Assembly (NCBI RefSeq): GCF_016881405.1
Contig: NZ_WOFE01000006.1
Coordinates: 1 to 64,000 of the forward strand
From: Deefgea chitinilytica
GTDB lineage: Bacteria; Pseudomonadota; Gammaproteobacteria; Burkholderiales; Chitinibacteraceae
Reading direction: 5' to 3'
Length of the DNA: 64,000 nt
In this document: piece after piece, positions 52,269 to 60,464 of the stretch
Layout: every line of letters begins with the position of its first letter
How positions within the stretch are numbered: the stretch's first letter is position 1
Made by a program: the position numbers and the translations under genes
Notes under the pieces: generated by a model
Databases searched by the model: none
Seen by the model: only the letters and a program-made list of their open reading frames with translations
Told to the model about the DNA's origin: nothing

Positions 52269-54326
52269 TTAACGTCGTCCCATGCCTCCACCGCGCGGTA
52301 CTGGCGTGGCTTCAAGCTTGCTTGGCTCAGTTGGCTGATTGTTGCTTGGCGCTGGTGCAGGGCTCGGCGTTGCAACAAAAGGATTTACAGCTGGCTGTTG
52401 CTGATAGTTTTCTGGTGTTGCAGGTGCGGGCGCTGGCTGCGGTGCTGCTGGCGGCACGTAAGGAGCCGGTTGTCCGCCTTGATTATTAATAATCACCGCT
52501 GATGAATTGCGCAAACGCAATGGGTCGGTACTCATCGTGCCTTCGGTGCCACTATCAAAGTTGGTGATGTGGGTTGATGGCAATGGCAATGAGCGAACTA
52601 CACGCGGCGTAATGAGCAATACAAGCTCAGTTTTTTCTCGGCTCGAGCTTTTGGTGCCGAAGATCCGGTCAAACCCAGGTACTGAGCTGAGGAAAGGTAA
52701 GCCCGCGCCTGCATCCACTTCACTGCGTGACAATAAACCAGCCAAGACTTGTGTTTCACCATCACGTGCTGTCATATTTGTTTCAGCACGGCGGGTACCA
52801 ATTTGGTAAACCAGCAAACCACCTTTGGTTGGGATGGTTTTGGTGATGTTCGAAACTTCCAAGGATACCTTAACGCTAATTTCGTTATCCACGGTCAGAA
52901 TCGGTTCCACATTGAGCGTAAGGCCGACATCTTGATAATTGACGTTTTCAGTGGTTGTACCATTCGACACCGTAGTGGTGACAACTGGCACGCGTTCACC
53001 AATCAAGATTTTGGCTTTATCACGATTTTTTACGCGAATTTTGGGGTTCGCTAAAATATTCGTCTTGCCTTTGGTTTGATTGAAGTTAGCGGTGATCGTT
53101 GGCACACCTAAATTCACTAAAACATCGCTGCTGTTGATATTGCGTAGTTGGTCAAGCGTAATTGAGCCTGCCGTCAATGAAGAAGCTGGCGTGGTGGTTG
53201 TGGTGCCATCGGCATTTTTGGTGATCGTCGGTGCCGTACCAATAGAATTGCCGTAGACCGTTGCCGATACTGAGCTTGGGTATTTGATGCCCATATCTAG
53301 TACATCTGCATTGCTCACCTCAAGCACTTCCACATCCATTAAGACCTCGGATTGTGGAATGTCTTGCGCCGCGATTAAGCGCTCAGCCACCGCTATCGCA
53401 TCCGGCGTATCACGCATAACGAGCATGCTAAGTCGTTCGTCGATATACACATCGCGCGTTTTGACCATTTGCTTGATCATCGATAGCACTTGTTTGGGGT
53501 CGGCATTCGAGAGGTAGAATGTCCGCATCACCATGTCTTTATAATCACGGTCTTTATCGGGTCGCTTTGGATAAATCAGAATGGTATTGTCATTCAGGAT
53601 TTTTTTATCCAGTTGATTGGTTGCCAAAATTAAATTGATGACATCTTGCACCGTGGTATCGCGGGCATAAATGGTGGTTTTTAAATTTGGCGGTACGTCT
53701 TTATCAAAGATGAAATTGACATTGCCAATCCGCGAAATAATATCAAACACACTCATCATGCTTTGATCACGGAACTGCAGCGAAATCGGGCTTTTGAGCG
53801 CTTGCGCTAGCGCTGGGCGCAAGCTGGCTTCACGTGATTTTCGGCTTTCTAAATCGTTACGTAAAATTTGTGCTTCGGTATTACGCGGATTCTCGGCCAG
53901 AATTTGGTTGACGATGGTCAGCGCTTCATCTGTGCGGGTGTCTTTGATACTCATCGCATATTTCGTCATTGATGAATGACGAACACCCATTTCGACTAAG
54001 CGAATTCCTTCTTGGGCACGTTGGTTATTGGGCTCCCAGCTCAGAATTTGCTGGTAGCGGCTGATCGCGAGCGCAGAATCACCGCGTGCTCTTGCTTGAT
54101 CCCCCTCGTTTTGCAGACGCGATAAATATTGCAATAAGCTCGACTGAAACCTAACACGTAATTGCAAATCATCGGGGGTTTTGGCTAATTGAGCTTGTAG
54201 CGTCTTAAGAGCCCCTTCAGGGTTGCCTTCTTCTTGGAATGAGTCGGCTTTATATTGGGCGATTTCAGAGGCGCAGCCTGCTAAAAAAGCCATCGATATC
54301 ATTGAAGCCAATAACGCTCGTTTCAC
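52269..54326 (-). CDS. Outer-membrane secretin (GspD/MshL-like) with N-terminal TPR region
   Basis: 685 residues. A lipoprotein signal with lipobox (FLAGC, Cys18), then TPR-like helical repeats to about residue 160 (NPEGALKTLQAQLAKTP, ALAISRYQQILSWEPNNQ), N0/N1 secretin domains (LQFRDQSMMSVFDIISRIG, FYLSNADPKQVLSMIKQMV) and the secretin barrel (VLANPKIRVKNRDKAKILIG-like segment, VPFLSSVPGFDRIFG-type motif, ELVLLITPRVV). A Pro/Ala-rich tail ends the protein. It makes the outer-membrane channel. The TPR extension and the lipid anchor without a separate pilotin differ from standard GspD. Confidence 0.92.
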   Translation of the reverse strand: MKRALLASMISMAFLAGCASEIAQYKADSFQEEGNPEGALKTLQAQLAKTPDDLQLRVRFQSSLLQYLSRLQNEGDQARARGDSALAISRYQQILSWEPNNQRAQEGIRLVEMGVRHSSMTKYAMSIKDTRTDEALTIVNQILAENPRNTEAQILRNDLESRKSREASLRPALAQALKSPISLQFRDQSMMSVFDIISRIGNVNFIFDKDVPPNLKTTIYARDTTVQDVINLILATNQLDKKILNDNTILIYPKRPDKDRDYKDMVMRTFYLSNADPKQVLSMIKQMVKTRDVYIDERLSMLVMRDTPDAIAVAERLIAAQDIPQSEVLMDVEVLEVSNADVLDMGIKYPSSVSATVYGNSIGTAPTITKNADGTTTTTPASSLTAGSITLDQLRNINSSDVLVNLGVPTITANFNQTKGKTNILANPKIRVKNRDKAKILIGERVPVVTTTVSNGTTTENVNYQDVGLTLNVEPILTVDNEISVKVSLEVSNITKTIPTKGGLLVYQIGTRRAETNMTARDGETQVLAGLLSRSEVDAGAGLPFLSSVPGFDRIFGTKSSSREKTELVLLITPRVVRSLPLPSTHITNFDSGTEGTMSTDPLRLRNSSAVIINNQGGQPAPYVPPAAPQPAPAPATPENYQQQPAVNPFVATPSPAPAPSNNQPTEPSKLEATPVPRGGGMGRR

Positions 54327-54901
54327 GGCGTTCCTCCTGTCGGCAGCGATTGCTGCTGATTGAGTGGTAAATAAGTAAACGTCAACAGATCTGGAGTGAG
54401 CTTATCGAGGCGATAGCTGCCCAATAAAGTCTCGCCAGGTTGAATTCGGCCTAAGGTATCGCATTTGGTACACAGGACAATCGATTGCCCTTGTCCTTCA
54501 ACGACCACATACAAGGTATTTTTCTCTTTCCATGTCGCTGTAACTTGGAAAGGTAATGGCGGTGCAACCGGTACCGGCGTTGGTGGCGGCGGCCCAGGTG
54601 TTGGCGTGGGTGGTGGTGGCGGAGCCCATGATTGCTTTGGAAATAAATCAGCGATGCCAATCCCTGCGGTCACGGATGCCGCACTGGCGACTGCTGTACT
54701 TGCTGCACTAGCAGCCGAAGAGCTGGCCGCATTGAGTACAGCTTGACCTGCGGCCTCGCTGGCCATTTTTTTGATCGATTTTTGAGCCGGACGCGCTTTA
54801 CTTTCGAGTTCGGGCTCTGCAGTACTACTATCTTGCCAATAGACATACGCAGTAGCCGCCAGTGCCACACCGAGTGCAATTTGGATTGGACGAGAGAGCA
54901 T
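54323..54901 (-). CDS. PilP/GspC-like inner-membrane clamp protein
   Basis: 192 residues. One TM near the N-terminus (IQIALGVALAATAYVYW), an Ala/Ser-rich helix, a Pro-rich spacer (PPPPPTPTPGPPPP) and a C-terminal beta domain (FQVTATWKEKNTLYVVVEGQ). This is the layout of PilP and GspC, which link the inner platform to the secretin. Two Cys (LCTKCD) are an oddity. It overlaps the secretin gene by 4 bp. The assignment rests on layout and position. Confidence 0.65.
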   Translation of the reverse strand: MLSRPIQIALGVALAATAYVYWQDSSTAEPELESKARPAQKSIKKMASEAAGQAVLNAASSSAASAASTAVASAASVTAGIGIADLFPKQSWAPPPPPTPTPGPPPPTPVPVAPPLPFQVTATWKEKNTLYVVVEGQGQSIVLCTKCDTLGRIQPGETLLGSYRLDKLTPDLLTFTYLPLNQQQSLPTGGTP

Positions 54902-55425
54902 CAGCGTACCTCCGTCAAATACGAAAGCTGGATTTGTACCGCGAGCCTGTCATCGGAAATTTGCTGCCGTTGCAAATTGAGTGCTTCGATCCGCACGCCT
55001 GGCGACGCTTGTAGCTCGAGCAAAAAGCGGCGAAATTGGAGATAGCTGGCGTTGGCAGGGAATTGCATGCTGTAGCGCATCAGTTTGCCATCGGCTTCCG
55101 GCTGGCTTTTGTAGTCCACTTGGGTAATGGTTACTTTGTTGTTGGCGGCCAGATCGTTTAAGCGCCGTAAAAAGAAAGTAAAAGTGTCGCTTTGGTTGAG
55201 CTTAGGTAAAGCCTCGGTGGTTGAGACTGGCGCAACCGGATTGCGTAATTGCTGGAATTTGCGCTCAAGTGCGGCTTCACGCTCATTTAAATCATTAAGA
55301 TAAGGTTTTAGGTCTTGGGTATATAGCATTAAAGCAAAGCCAAGTAAGGCTAAGCCAGCTATACCCAGTATTCCTGAGTATTTGGGGATGAGGCGTAAAT
55401 ACCAGAAAATTTGTTCTTTGCTCAT
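54901..55425 (-). CDS. PilO/GspM-like platform protein
   Basis: 174 residues. A short cytoplasmic N-terminus, one TM (YSGILGIAGLALLGFALMLY), a coiled coil (LNDLNEREAALERKFQQLR) and a ferredoxin-like C-terminal domain (FPANASYLQFRRFLLELQAS), as in PilO. It partners with PilN-like proteins in pilus and secretion platforms. It shares one base with the next gene and overlaps the preceding one by 4 bp. Confidence 0.72.
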   Translation of the reverse strand: MSKEQIFWYLRLIPKYSGILGIAGLALLGFALMLYTQDLKPYLNDLNEREAALERKFQQLRNPVAPVSTTEALPKLNQSDTFTFFLRRLNDLAANNKVTITQVDYKSQPEADGKLMRYSMQFPANASYLQFRRFLLELQASPGVRIEALNLQRQQISDDRLAVQIQLSYLTEVR

Positions 55426-56075
55426 TTGCTCGCTCCTTGTGTTTTAGGACGAGCGGCAGGCTTGCTAGCGATCACCGCGCTGGCGGTGGCTGAGACTGGT
55501 TCGCTTGCTTTCGCTTCACTTGCGGTGCGAGTAGCTAGATTTGTTGGTGCAGATGCGGTTGGGTGCCAGAAAATCTCCATTGCAGCCACTGCAGGTAGAT
55601 GCGGATCGCCAATTTTTACGCTATTGCGGGCCAGTGAAACTTGCTTTACTTCGTCGAGAGCCTCTAGTCGATCAACTAATAACAAAACATCATTTAGCGT
55701 TTTAGCTTCAAGGTCGATTTTAATATCCCGCTCTACAGTGGCAATCTCTAAGCGGGTAAACGCGATTTGTTGCTCCCAAACTTGCTCCAAGATTTGGAAG
55801 GCGGTTTCGTTGGTCAGCATTTGATCTCGGCGAATTTTTTCAACCTTGGTGGATACGGGCGACGCGTTGCGTTCAACAGTGGCTTTGGCTTCGCGTTGCT
55901 TGAGGCGCAGGCTAATCTCGTCTTCACGTAGCTCAAGTTGGTTTTTTTGTTCTTTGGCGACATCAATTTGTGTCATGACCCACAGCACTGCAACGATGCC
56001 GAGTACAGTTAGTGCCAGACCAATCCAAGGGACAACCGAATTTTGTTGGTTAAAATCTAGGTGTAGTATTTTCAT
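55422..56075 (-). CDS. PilN-like platform protein
   Basis: 217 residues. One TM (WIGLALTVLGIVAVLWVM), a coiled coil (KEQKNQLELREDEISLRLKQ) and a ferredoxin-like domain containing VERDIKIDLEAKTLNDVLLL, then an Ala/Ser-rich tail. Replaces the C-terminal part of GspL. Overlaps the PilM-like gene by 4 bp. Confidence 0.72.
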   Translation of the reverse strand: MKILHLDFNQQNSVVPWIGLALTVLGIVAVLWVMTQIDVAKEQKNQLELREDEISLRLKQREAKATVERNASPVSTKVEKIRRDQMLTNETAFQILEQVWEQQIAFTRLEIATVERDIKIDLEAKTLNDVLLLVDRLEALDEVKQVSLARNSVKIGDPHLPAVAAMEIFWHPTASAPTNLATRTASEAKASEPVSATASAVIASKPAARPKTQGASK

Positions 56076-56863
56076 TCGTGATTATCCACCGCCAGAAATT
56101 GTGGATGAACCGCGCCGAGCCACTCAAAATCGAAGTCGGCTGATTTAACACTTCTAAGTGTTACATCAGACGATGTGAGGTAGATATGCTCAGGTAAAAA
56201 CTGCCCGCTTAATACCGCAGCTTCGCGCACCAAGGCCGCTAATGATAGCGTTTGTTCTTCAGTATCCAGTTGCACTGGCAAAGTCACCAAGCCTTGCCAT
56301 GCTTTCTCACGATAAAAACCAACAATCGCATGCCCCATTTCGAGGATCACTAAGGCATGTTCTGCATCTTTCATCGCGCGACGATGTTGGTTGACAGCGG
56401 TCGTGAATAGTGGCTCAACCTTGCCCAGTTTGAGTTTGCTGGCGCGGCAGAGTTCGGCAAAGGTCTGATATAAGCCTTCTTCAAATGCCGCAGCGATGCG
56501 CGGTTGTCCATAGCCGCCATTTGAAATGCGAATTCGCCAAGAGTCAGTATTGACGCCATATTGTTGTGCCAACAACAGCCGTGCGTAGTTTTCCCAGTCG
56601 CTGTCTTTACCTAGGCTCGTTTGCCAAGGCAAACAGACGTAGCGTACCCAAGGTGAGCCAAATACCAAGTCGACCCGATCCTGCCCCAAGCGGCCACGTG
56701 GTACTTGATTGAACATATCTTGCAAGCGAGGCACCAGTACATCGGGAGATGGGTCGACCGAGGCGCGGCGGCGGCTTAGCACTTCGCCGCCGAAATTCAC
56801 ACTGGAAAGTCGGATACGCTGCTTGCCAAACCACGCACAGTGATTAATCAACAAAGGTGACAC
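56072..56863 (-). CDS. PilM/GspL-cytoplasmic-like protein
   Basis: 263 residues starting at GTG 56863. An actin-like cytoplasmic fold without a TM is suggested by VDLVFGSPWVRYVCLPWQTS, IAAAFEEGLYQTFAELCRAS and ALVILEMGHAIVGFYREKAW; no strong nucleotide site is seen. PilM-type proteins anchor PilN on the cytoplasmic side. The GTG start lies inside the fossil gspE 3' end (56844-56903), overlapping its final codons. Confidence 0.68.
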   Translation of the reverse strand: MSPLLINHCAWFGKQRIRLSSVNFGGEVLSRRRASVDPSPDVLVPRLQDMFNQVPRGRLGQDRVDLVFGSPWVRYVCLPWQTSLGKDSDWENYARLLLAQQYGVNTDSWRIRISNGGYGQPRIAAAFEEGLYQTFAELCRASKLKLGKVEPLFTTAVNQHRRAMKDAEHALVILEMGHAIVGFYREKAWQGLVTLPVQLDTEEQTLSLAALVREAAVLSGQFLPEHIYLTSSDVTLRSVKSADFDFEWLGAVHPQFLAVDNHE

Positions 56864-56903
56864 GGTTGATTTCCTTTAGGACTGTGGTCGTTGTTTCGCC
56901 GCG
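56844..56903 (-). pseudogene. Fossil 3' end of a second gspE
   Basis: On the minus strand the frame reads RGETTTTVLKEINRVTFVD-stop, nearly the same peptide as the end of the intact gspE 30 bp upstream (RGETTLQEINRVTFVD-stop). Base differences in the shared codons are all synonymous (for example AAC/AAT, GTC/GTT, ACC/ACT, TTT/TTC, TAA/TGA). It overlaps the start of the PilM-like gene. Confidence 0.75.
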
Positions 56904-56934
56904 GCTATTTGGCTCGCAGCAACACAAGCGATGA

Positions 56935-58587
56935 TCAATCAACGAAAGTAACACGATTGATTTCCTGTAATGTTGTTTCGCCGCGAGCTACGGCGTTGAG
57001 GGCGATTTGTCGCATCGAGATAAAGCCGTTGCTCAGTGCAATTTTTTTAAGTTCCACGGCGGGGGCGTGTTTCGCGATGGCTTGTTTGAGGTCATCATCA
57101 AGGCGTAACACTTCAGCAATCGCTTTGCGGCCTAAATAACCAGTGTTACGACAGGCTGGGCAGCCAGTGCCTTTGCGGAAAGTCCATTTGCTAACTTGCG
57201 TTCGTGTTAAACCCGACGCAGCTAATAATTCAACGCTAGGCGTATCATCCTCGACGCAGTGTGGGCAGACTTTACGGATTAAGCGTTGTGCGACTACCCC
57301 GATCAGTGCATCAACAAAGCTATTCGGCTCAACGCCCATATGAATAAAGCGGTCAATCACTGAAAACGCATTGTTTGCGTGCACAGAGGTCAACACCAAG
57401 TGACCGGTCAGTGCCGCTTGCACTGCAATATTGGCGGTTTCGCCGTCGCGGATCTCACCCACTAGAATTTTGTCGGGGTCATGGCGCAGAATTGAGCGCA
57501 AGCCGCGGGCAAAGGTGAGGCCTTTTTTGTCGTTGACCGGAATTTGCAAGACGCCCGGCAATTGATATTCAACCGGATCTTCAATGGTGATGATTTTTTC
57601 TTCACCATTATTAATTTCCGACAGCGTCGCGTAGAGCGTGGTGGATTTACCCGAACCCGTTGGGCCGGTGACCAGCAATAAGCCATATGGCTCGTGCGAC
57701 AGGGCGCGAATCGCCGCCATCGTTTGTTCTTCATGGCCTAGCGTTTCAAGACGTAGCGATTTAAATGCATCGCCACCGCCTTGCTTATCCAAAATCCGCA
57801 ATACGGCATCTTCGCCATGAATCGACGGCATGATGGACACCCGGAAATCCACGTCGCGATTATTGACTTTGGCTTTAAAGCGACCGTCTTGCGGGACGCG
57901 ATGCTCGGAAATATCGAGTTCAGCTAACACTTTAATCCGCGAGACGATTTGCTCGGCCATTTCCGCGCCATTGGCTCCGCCAGCATGCAGCAATACGCCA
58001 TCGATCCGATATTTAATCGTCATTCCTTGTGGGGTTGACTCCATGTGGATATCGGATGCTTTGGCTTTGAGTGCGTCGTACAGCGTTGAGTTAACTAGCT
58101 TAACAACGGGCTTAGCGTCTTGCGCTAGCGTTGTTAAAGAAATCTCGGTAATGCCGTCTTGGCTTGCTTCTTGGTTTTCACCAACCGCCATTTGCTCCAT
58201 TGCACGATGCGAAGTTTCGTACTCGTCAAAGTACTGCTTTAAGTCATCAAACAGCGCAAAAGCAACGCGAAACGCCACGGTAATGCGTTGCTGCGCCCAA
58301 TTGCGCACGACTGGGCTGAATGGGTCTGACAAAATCAGCACGTAACCATGCTGAGGTACTTCCGCTAAAAGGCATTGGTGCGCAACGGCTTCGCCAAAAG
58401 CCAACAGGTCATAGCGAGGTTTAAGTGCATTCAGCTCTTGGCGGGTAATGGCTGGTAGGCCAAGGTAGCCACTGACTTCAAGGCTATACTCCTCGTCATT
58501 GAGACCGAGTGATTGCTGCAATAAAACAGAGAGTGGTTGATTGCCGCCGGTGGCGCGCAAATGCTGAATAAGGTCGAGCGTGATCAT
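56935..58587 (-). CDS. gspE: Type II secretion/pilus assembly ATPase GspE/PilB-like
   Basis: 550 residues. The cytoplasmic motor of pseudopilus assembly. An N-terminal N1E-like domain, then the ATPase: Walker A GPTGSGKSTTLY near residue 308, Asp box IITIEDPVEYQ, Walker B-type ILVGEIRDGETA, His box LTGHLVLTSVHAN, and the tetra-Cys zinc site (VCPHC and GCPACRNTG) found in GspE and PilB. The end overlaps a diverged copy of itself at 56844. It overlaps gspF by 4 bp. Confidence 0.94.
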   Translation of the reverse strand: MITLDLIQHLRATGGNQPLSVLLQQSLGLNDEEYSLEVSGYLGLPAITRQELNALKPRYDLLAFGEAVAHQCLLAEVPQHGYVLILSDPFSPVVRNWAQQRITVAFRVAFALFDDLKQYFDEYETSHRAMEQMAVGENQEASQDGITEISLTTLAQDAKPVVKLVNSTLYDALKAKASDIHMESTPQGMTIKYRIDGVLLHAGGANGAEMAEQIVSRIKVLAELDISEHRVPQDGRFKAKVNNRDVDFRVSIMPSIHGEDAVLRILDKQGGGDAFKSLRLETLGHEEQTMAAIRALSHEPYGLLLVTGPTGSGKSTTLYATLSEINNGEEKIITIEDPVEYQLPGVLQIPVNDKKGLTFARGLRSILRHDPDKILVGEIRDGETANIAVQAALTGHLVLTSVHANNAFSVIDRFIHMGVEPNSFVDALIGVVAQRLIRKVCPHCVEDDTPSVELLAASGLTRTQVSKWTFRKGTGCPACRNTGYLGRKAIAEVLRLDDDLKQAIAKHAPAVELKKIALSNGFISMRQIALNAVARGETTLQEINRVTFVD

Positions 58588-59762
58588 TGCATATTCCCGG
58601 CCAACTCAAAAATCGGCATATAAAGCAAAAATACGATGCCACCAATTAAAATACCGATTAGCAACATCAGAATCGGTTCAAACAGGCGGGTAAACATTTC
58701 GATCGCACGGTCAAGTTCTTCATCACAAAACTGTGCGGCACGCTCAATCATCGTCGCCAGTTCACCACTTTGCTCGCCTACACGCAGCAAGCGCTCGGAA
58801 ACTGGGGTGGTGAGATTGTATTTCGGCAAAGTATTAGACAGCTGTTGCCCTGATTTAATGTCGACAATGGCTTGCGATAGAGCTAGGCGCATCGTCACTG
58901 GTAAGAGCTGCGCCGCTAACTCCAGCGAGGCGACTAAATTCAGACCACCAGAAAGTAACAGCCCCACTGTGCGGTAAAAGCGGGTTAAGGAAAACAGTCG
59001 GCGGTATTCTTCGAGGCGCGGTAATTTCCAAAACAATTCGAGTAGCATCGATTGCACAGCTTTGGTTCGAAAGGCCATCACAATCGCAATCACGCTGGCA
59101 ACGATGGCGACAAAAATCGCTTGCCCGTGTTGATGCACCAAATCACCCCACCACAGCATGACCTGTGCTGCAAAAGGTAGGTTTTTCATTGATGCATAAA
59201 TTTGGCTAAATTTAGGAATCACATAAAACAGTAGGAACAGCATAATACTGCCACCGATGCCAATCACGACCATCGGGTAAACCAGCGACGCAATGACTTT
59301 CTTTTTTACTGCGGTGAGCCGAGTTTCATAATGGTGGTAGCGTTTGAGTGCATCTGCTAAGTGCCCTGTTTTTTCGGCAGAGCCAACGCTGGCAATATAC
59401 AGCGGTGGAAACAAATTGGGCATTTGCGACAGAACTTTGGATAGCGGTAGCCCTTGGTACAAGCCTTCGATCATCGTGGTCAGTACGGTGCGGTTTTCAT
59501 CGTGACCACTTTTTTCTTTCAGCGTCTCCATGGCCTCAACCAAGGTTAGACCCGCTTCGAGCAGTGCAATCAGTTCTTGGGTGAAGAGTGAAACTTGAAA
59601 GCCACTCTTGCCGAATGAAAAACTGAGTTTGCGTTCAGCTTGAAAACTAACCAGTTGTAAGCCTTGTTCTGATAGGCGTGCGCGTAGGTCATCGACGTTG
59701 GCAGCATCGAGTTCCAGTTCGCGCAGAGCACCTGCACTGAGGGCTTTAACTTGGTAACGCAT
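58584..59762 (-). CDS. gspF: Type II secretion inner-membrane protein GspF/PilC-like
   Basis: 392 residues. Two repeated GspF domains (LFTQELIALLEAGLTLVEAM and FYRTVGLLLSGGLNLVASLE, each with the family's LxxGLxLxxAL pattern) and three TM helices (near 170, 220 and 370: VIGIGGSIMLFLLFYVIP, AIFVAIVASVIAIVMAF, LMLLIGILIGGIVFLLYMPI). Platform on which GspE acts. Follows gspG with a 15-bp gap. Confidence 0.94.
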   Translation of the reverse strand: MRYQVKALSAGALRELELDAANVDDLRARLSEQGLQLVSFQAERKLSFSFGKSGFQVSLFTQELIALLEAGLTLVEAMETLKEKSGHDENRTVLTTMIEGLYQGLPLSKVLSQMPNLFPPLYIASVGSAEKTGHLADALKRYHHYETRLTAVKKKVIASLVYPMVVIGIGGSIMLFLLFYVIPKFSQIYASMKNLPFAAQVMLWWGDLVHQHGQAIFVAIVASVIAIVMAFRTKAVQSMLLELFWKLPRLEEYRRLFSLTRFYRTVGLLLSGGLNLVASLELAAQLLPVTMRLALSQAIVDIKSGQQLSNTLPKYNLTTPVSERLLRVGEQSGELATMIERAAQFCDEELDRAIEMFTRLFEPILMLLIGILIGGIVFLLYMPIFELAGNMQ

Positions 59763-59777
59763 ACAGACGCTTCGCTA

Positions 59778-60206
59778 TTACCAAAAGCTGATATCGGTGT
59801 CTTCACCGCTACCACCTGGTTTGCCATCTAAGCCGTAGCTAAGTAGGTCATAATCACGGCCATTTTCACCGGGGATGCGGTAGATGTAAGGTTTGTCCCA
59901 CGGATCATTGGGAACGTCCTTCATTAAATAAGGGCCTGACCATTTGCTTTCTTCAGGTGGTTTTTTGGTCAATGCATTCAAGCCAAGTTCATTGCTTGGA
60001 TAGCGCCCTGTATCAAGTCGATATTGGTCGAGCGCACCAGCGATCGATTTCATCTGGCTCGCTGCGGTTTTAGTTTTTGCCTTGCCAACTTCGCCAAACA
60101 GTTTTGGACCAACGTAGCCAGCCAAAAGGGCGATAATCAGCAAAACAACTAATAATTCAAGCAGTGTAAAACCACTGTGATTGCGACGGGAAAATGGCGT
60201 TTTCAT
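59778..60206 (-). CDS. gspG: Major pseudopilin GspG
   Basis: 142 residues from ATG 60206 (the frame to 60260 lacks a leader-like sequence). A basic leader MKTPFSRRNHSG precedes FTLLELLVVLLIIALLAGYV, the prepilin site and helix. The body has the GspG fingerprint: QYRLDTGRYPSNELGLNALT, WSGPYLMKDVPNDPWDKPYI and YDLLSYGLDGKPGGSGEDTDI, where the last part is the calcium-binding loop. First gene of the ten-gene operon that ends at 50949. Confidence 0.94.
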   Translation of the reverse strand: MKTPFSRRNHSGFTLLELLVVLLIIALLAGYVGPKLFGEVGKAKTKTAASQMKSIAGALDQYRLDTGRYPSNELGLNALTKKPPEESKWSGPYLMKDVPNDPWDKPYIYRIPGENGRDYDLLSYGLDGKPGGSGEDTDISFW

Positions 60207-60260
60207 CTTCAATCTCGGTTGAGGTTTTGTAGTTCGAGATGGGGTAATACATCGCCCCAC

Positions 60261-60464
60261 TAAGCTGACATGCTAATGCTTAAGGGCGGCTTGAGCAAGA
60301 CTTTTTCTTACTTTGTGCGGCGCCTAAATGCTTGTATTTACGTGCCTTGCAGCGGTGTTGCTTGGATCTTGGTGCTGATGATTTTAGTTAGCTTGGTGTA
60401 AATATTTGAGTTTGAAAAATAAAAAACCCCATCGAAACGATGGGGTTTTGGATTGCTGTAAAAA
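60261..60464. other. Gap holding the secretion operon promoter region and chitinase terminator
   Basis: About 200 bp upstream of gspG. A terminator for the chitinase gene lies at 60421-60449. No clear promoter hexamers are picked out. Confidence 0.4.
60421..60449 (-). terminator. Terminator of the chitinase gene
   Basis: AAAACCCCATCG aaa CGATGGGGTTTT hairpin with A/T runs on both sides, 16 bp after the chitinase stop. Confidence 0.9.
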
